A stretch of 60,410 nt of DNA from Knufia peltigerae (taxonomy: Eukaryota; Ascomycota; Eurotiomycetes; Chaetothyriales; Trichomeriaceae), in contig JAPDRN010000179.1 in NCBI GenBank assembly GCA_030247855.1, forward strand, positions 1 to 60,410. The letters are read 5' to 3'. Below are positions 59,967 to 60,410 of the stretch, piece after piece. Numbering within the stretch: the stretch's first letter is position 1; each line of letters begins with the position of its first letter. The translations under genes were made by a program, and so were the position numbers. The notes under the pieces are model-generated. The model saw nothing but the letters and a program-made list of their open reading frames with translations, did not search any database and was not told the DNA's origin.

Positions 59967-60248
59967 GCAGGGCTGCGCCCTGCACCCGCCGAATCGACGG
60001 CAACGGCAACGTCAACAGCCAAAGCCAAAGCAACAGCGGGCATTCCGTGGGATGGCGGGGTGGGTCCGGTTGCGGGGGACGCCGCAAGTACGTCCCTGTA
60101 GGCTTGGGCGCGCCATCCATGGCGCTTACACCCCCGCAACCGGACCCACCCCGCCTTCGACAGATTTCCGCAATCTGTCGGGATGGCGTTCTGTGCGGTT
60201 GGTAGGTGTCGACCTTGGTCGACACGTAGATCCACGCCATGCGTGGAT
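59967..60248 (+). repeat. Composite hairpin element, copy D (most complete)
   Basis: After the LysR stop at 59960: a perfect GC hairpin (59967-59983, gcagggc/gccctgc, loop tgc) and a CAACGGCAACG...CAAAGCCAAAGC linker. Next is a long hairpin with perfect 25-bp arms (60055-60079 and 60132-60156) enclosing the core (gacgccgcaagtacgtccc) and an inner hairpin (60111-60126). A gacagatt/aatctgtc hairpin (60160-60180), a variant SMAG (60202-60225) and a SMAG (60226-60248) follow. No gene is seen in 59961-60410. Confidence 0.8.
60202..60225 (+). repeat. Variant SMAG in element D
   Basis: A GTAG-headed palindrome with arms gtgtcgacc / ggtcgacac directly abuts the next SMAG. It is absent from copies A and B, so it appears to be an insertion. 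Confidence 0.75.
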
Positions 60249-60313
60249 GCTCTTCGTTCAATTGTCGAAATATTCGAATTTGATGGAGTCATCCACGCGT
60301 GGCGTGGATCTAC
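60226..60313. repeat. Second inverted SMAG pair with conserved AT-rich spacer
   Basis: SMAGs at 60226-60248 (+) and 60291-60313 (-) face each other across 42 bp (gctcttcgttcaattgtcga then aatattcgaatttgatggag). The spacer is the reverse complement of the 21021-21064 spacer with few changes, so the whole unit of about 90 bp is duplicated between loci, here inverted. Confidence 0.85.
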
Positions 60314-60410
60314 CAGACATCGGAAACTGTCAGAGGTGGGGCGGTGTCGGATTGCGGGGTGTCAGCCGCATGGATGCGGCTGCCAAGCCTACAGGGACGT
60401 ACTTGCGGCG
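60291..60410 (-). repeat. Composite hairpin element, copy E (cut by the window end)
   Basis: From the minus SMAG (60291-60313) it runs through the small hairpin (cagacatcggaaactgtcag), the left arm of the long hairpin (60338-60359, ggggcggtgtcggattgcgg then gg), an inner hairpin (60363-60382, cagccgca/tgcggctg) and the conserved core up to the last base. The right arm lies beyond the window. It faces copy D. Confidence 0.75.

Overview
The window is GC-rich (about two thirds G+C by eye) and carries house-keeping operons typical of a gammaproteobacterium of the Xanthomonadaceae. The intergenic regions hold many GTAG-headed short palindromes of the SMAG (Stenotrophomonas maltophilia GTAG REP) type, and the SOS operator upstream of lexA is the Xanthomonadales form. 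Together these point to Stenotrophomonas, S. maltophilia or a close relative. One run of 94 N (12923-13016) marks an assembly gap inside a tandem SMAG array.

Layout. 1-4.6 kb: minus-strand parE, a GNAT acetyltransferase and a secreted S10 serine carboxypeptidase. 4.7-12.7 kb: a long plus-strand house-keeping run, pyrG-kdsA-two small membrane proteins-eno-ftsB-ispD-ispF-truD. 12.7-13.1 kb: SMAG tandem array. 13.1-16.9 kb: an Smr-domain gene, then surE-pcm-yqaA-nlpD, with no sigma factor gene after nlpD and instead a 46-bp copy of the nlpD 3' end. 17-20.8 kb: Mth938-like gene and yhbY (minus), divergent from rlmE-ftsH. 21.2-24.8 kb: folP-miaA-hfq-hflX. 24.9-33.1 kb: pncC/cinA-ubiB-like-lexA-recA-recX-alaS-csrA-tRNA-Ser(GCU). 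33.1-36.2 kb: a TonB receptor with a Zur-box-like operator and a small secreted protein. 36.2-38.9 kb: aceE without its usual neighbours.

39.1-50.0 kb is a coherent phosphorus-scavenging region: an ECF sigma/anti-sigma pair, a transducer-type TonB receptor with an STN domain, a Tat-exported PhoD phosphatase, and convergently a second TonB receptor coupled to a Tat-exported phospholipase C. 50.1-52.3 kb holds a triheme cytochrome c and a TsdA-like diheme cytochrome c, overlapping by 4 bp, below a perfect FNR/Anr box. 52.5-60 kb holds a lipoprotein hydrolase, an MFS transporter next to a LacI-type palindrome, an alpha/beta hydrolase, a FhuE-like siderophore receptor, a pirin and a divergent LysR regulator.

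The least explained signal is non-coding. Five copies (one cut by the window edge, one decayed) of a composite element of about 215-280 bp share an ordered set of hairpins: a short GC hairpin usually within about 12 nt of a stop codon; a long hairpin with 18-25 bp arms whose sequence differs between copies while pairing is kept; a small GACAG-type hairpin; and a terminal SMAG. Twice (20.8-21.2 kb and 60.0-60.4 kb) two elements stand head to head around a conserved AT-rich spacer of about 42 bp. No rRNA, insertion sequence, prophage or CRISPR array was seen.
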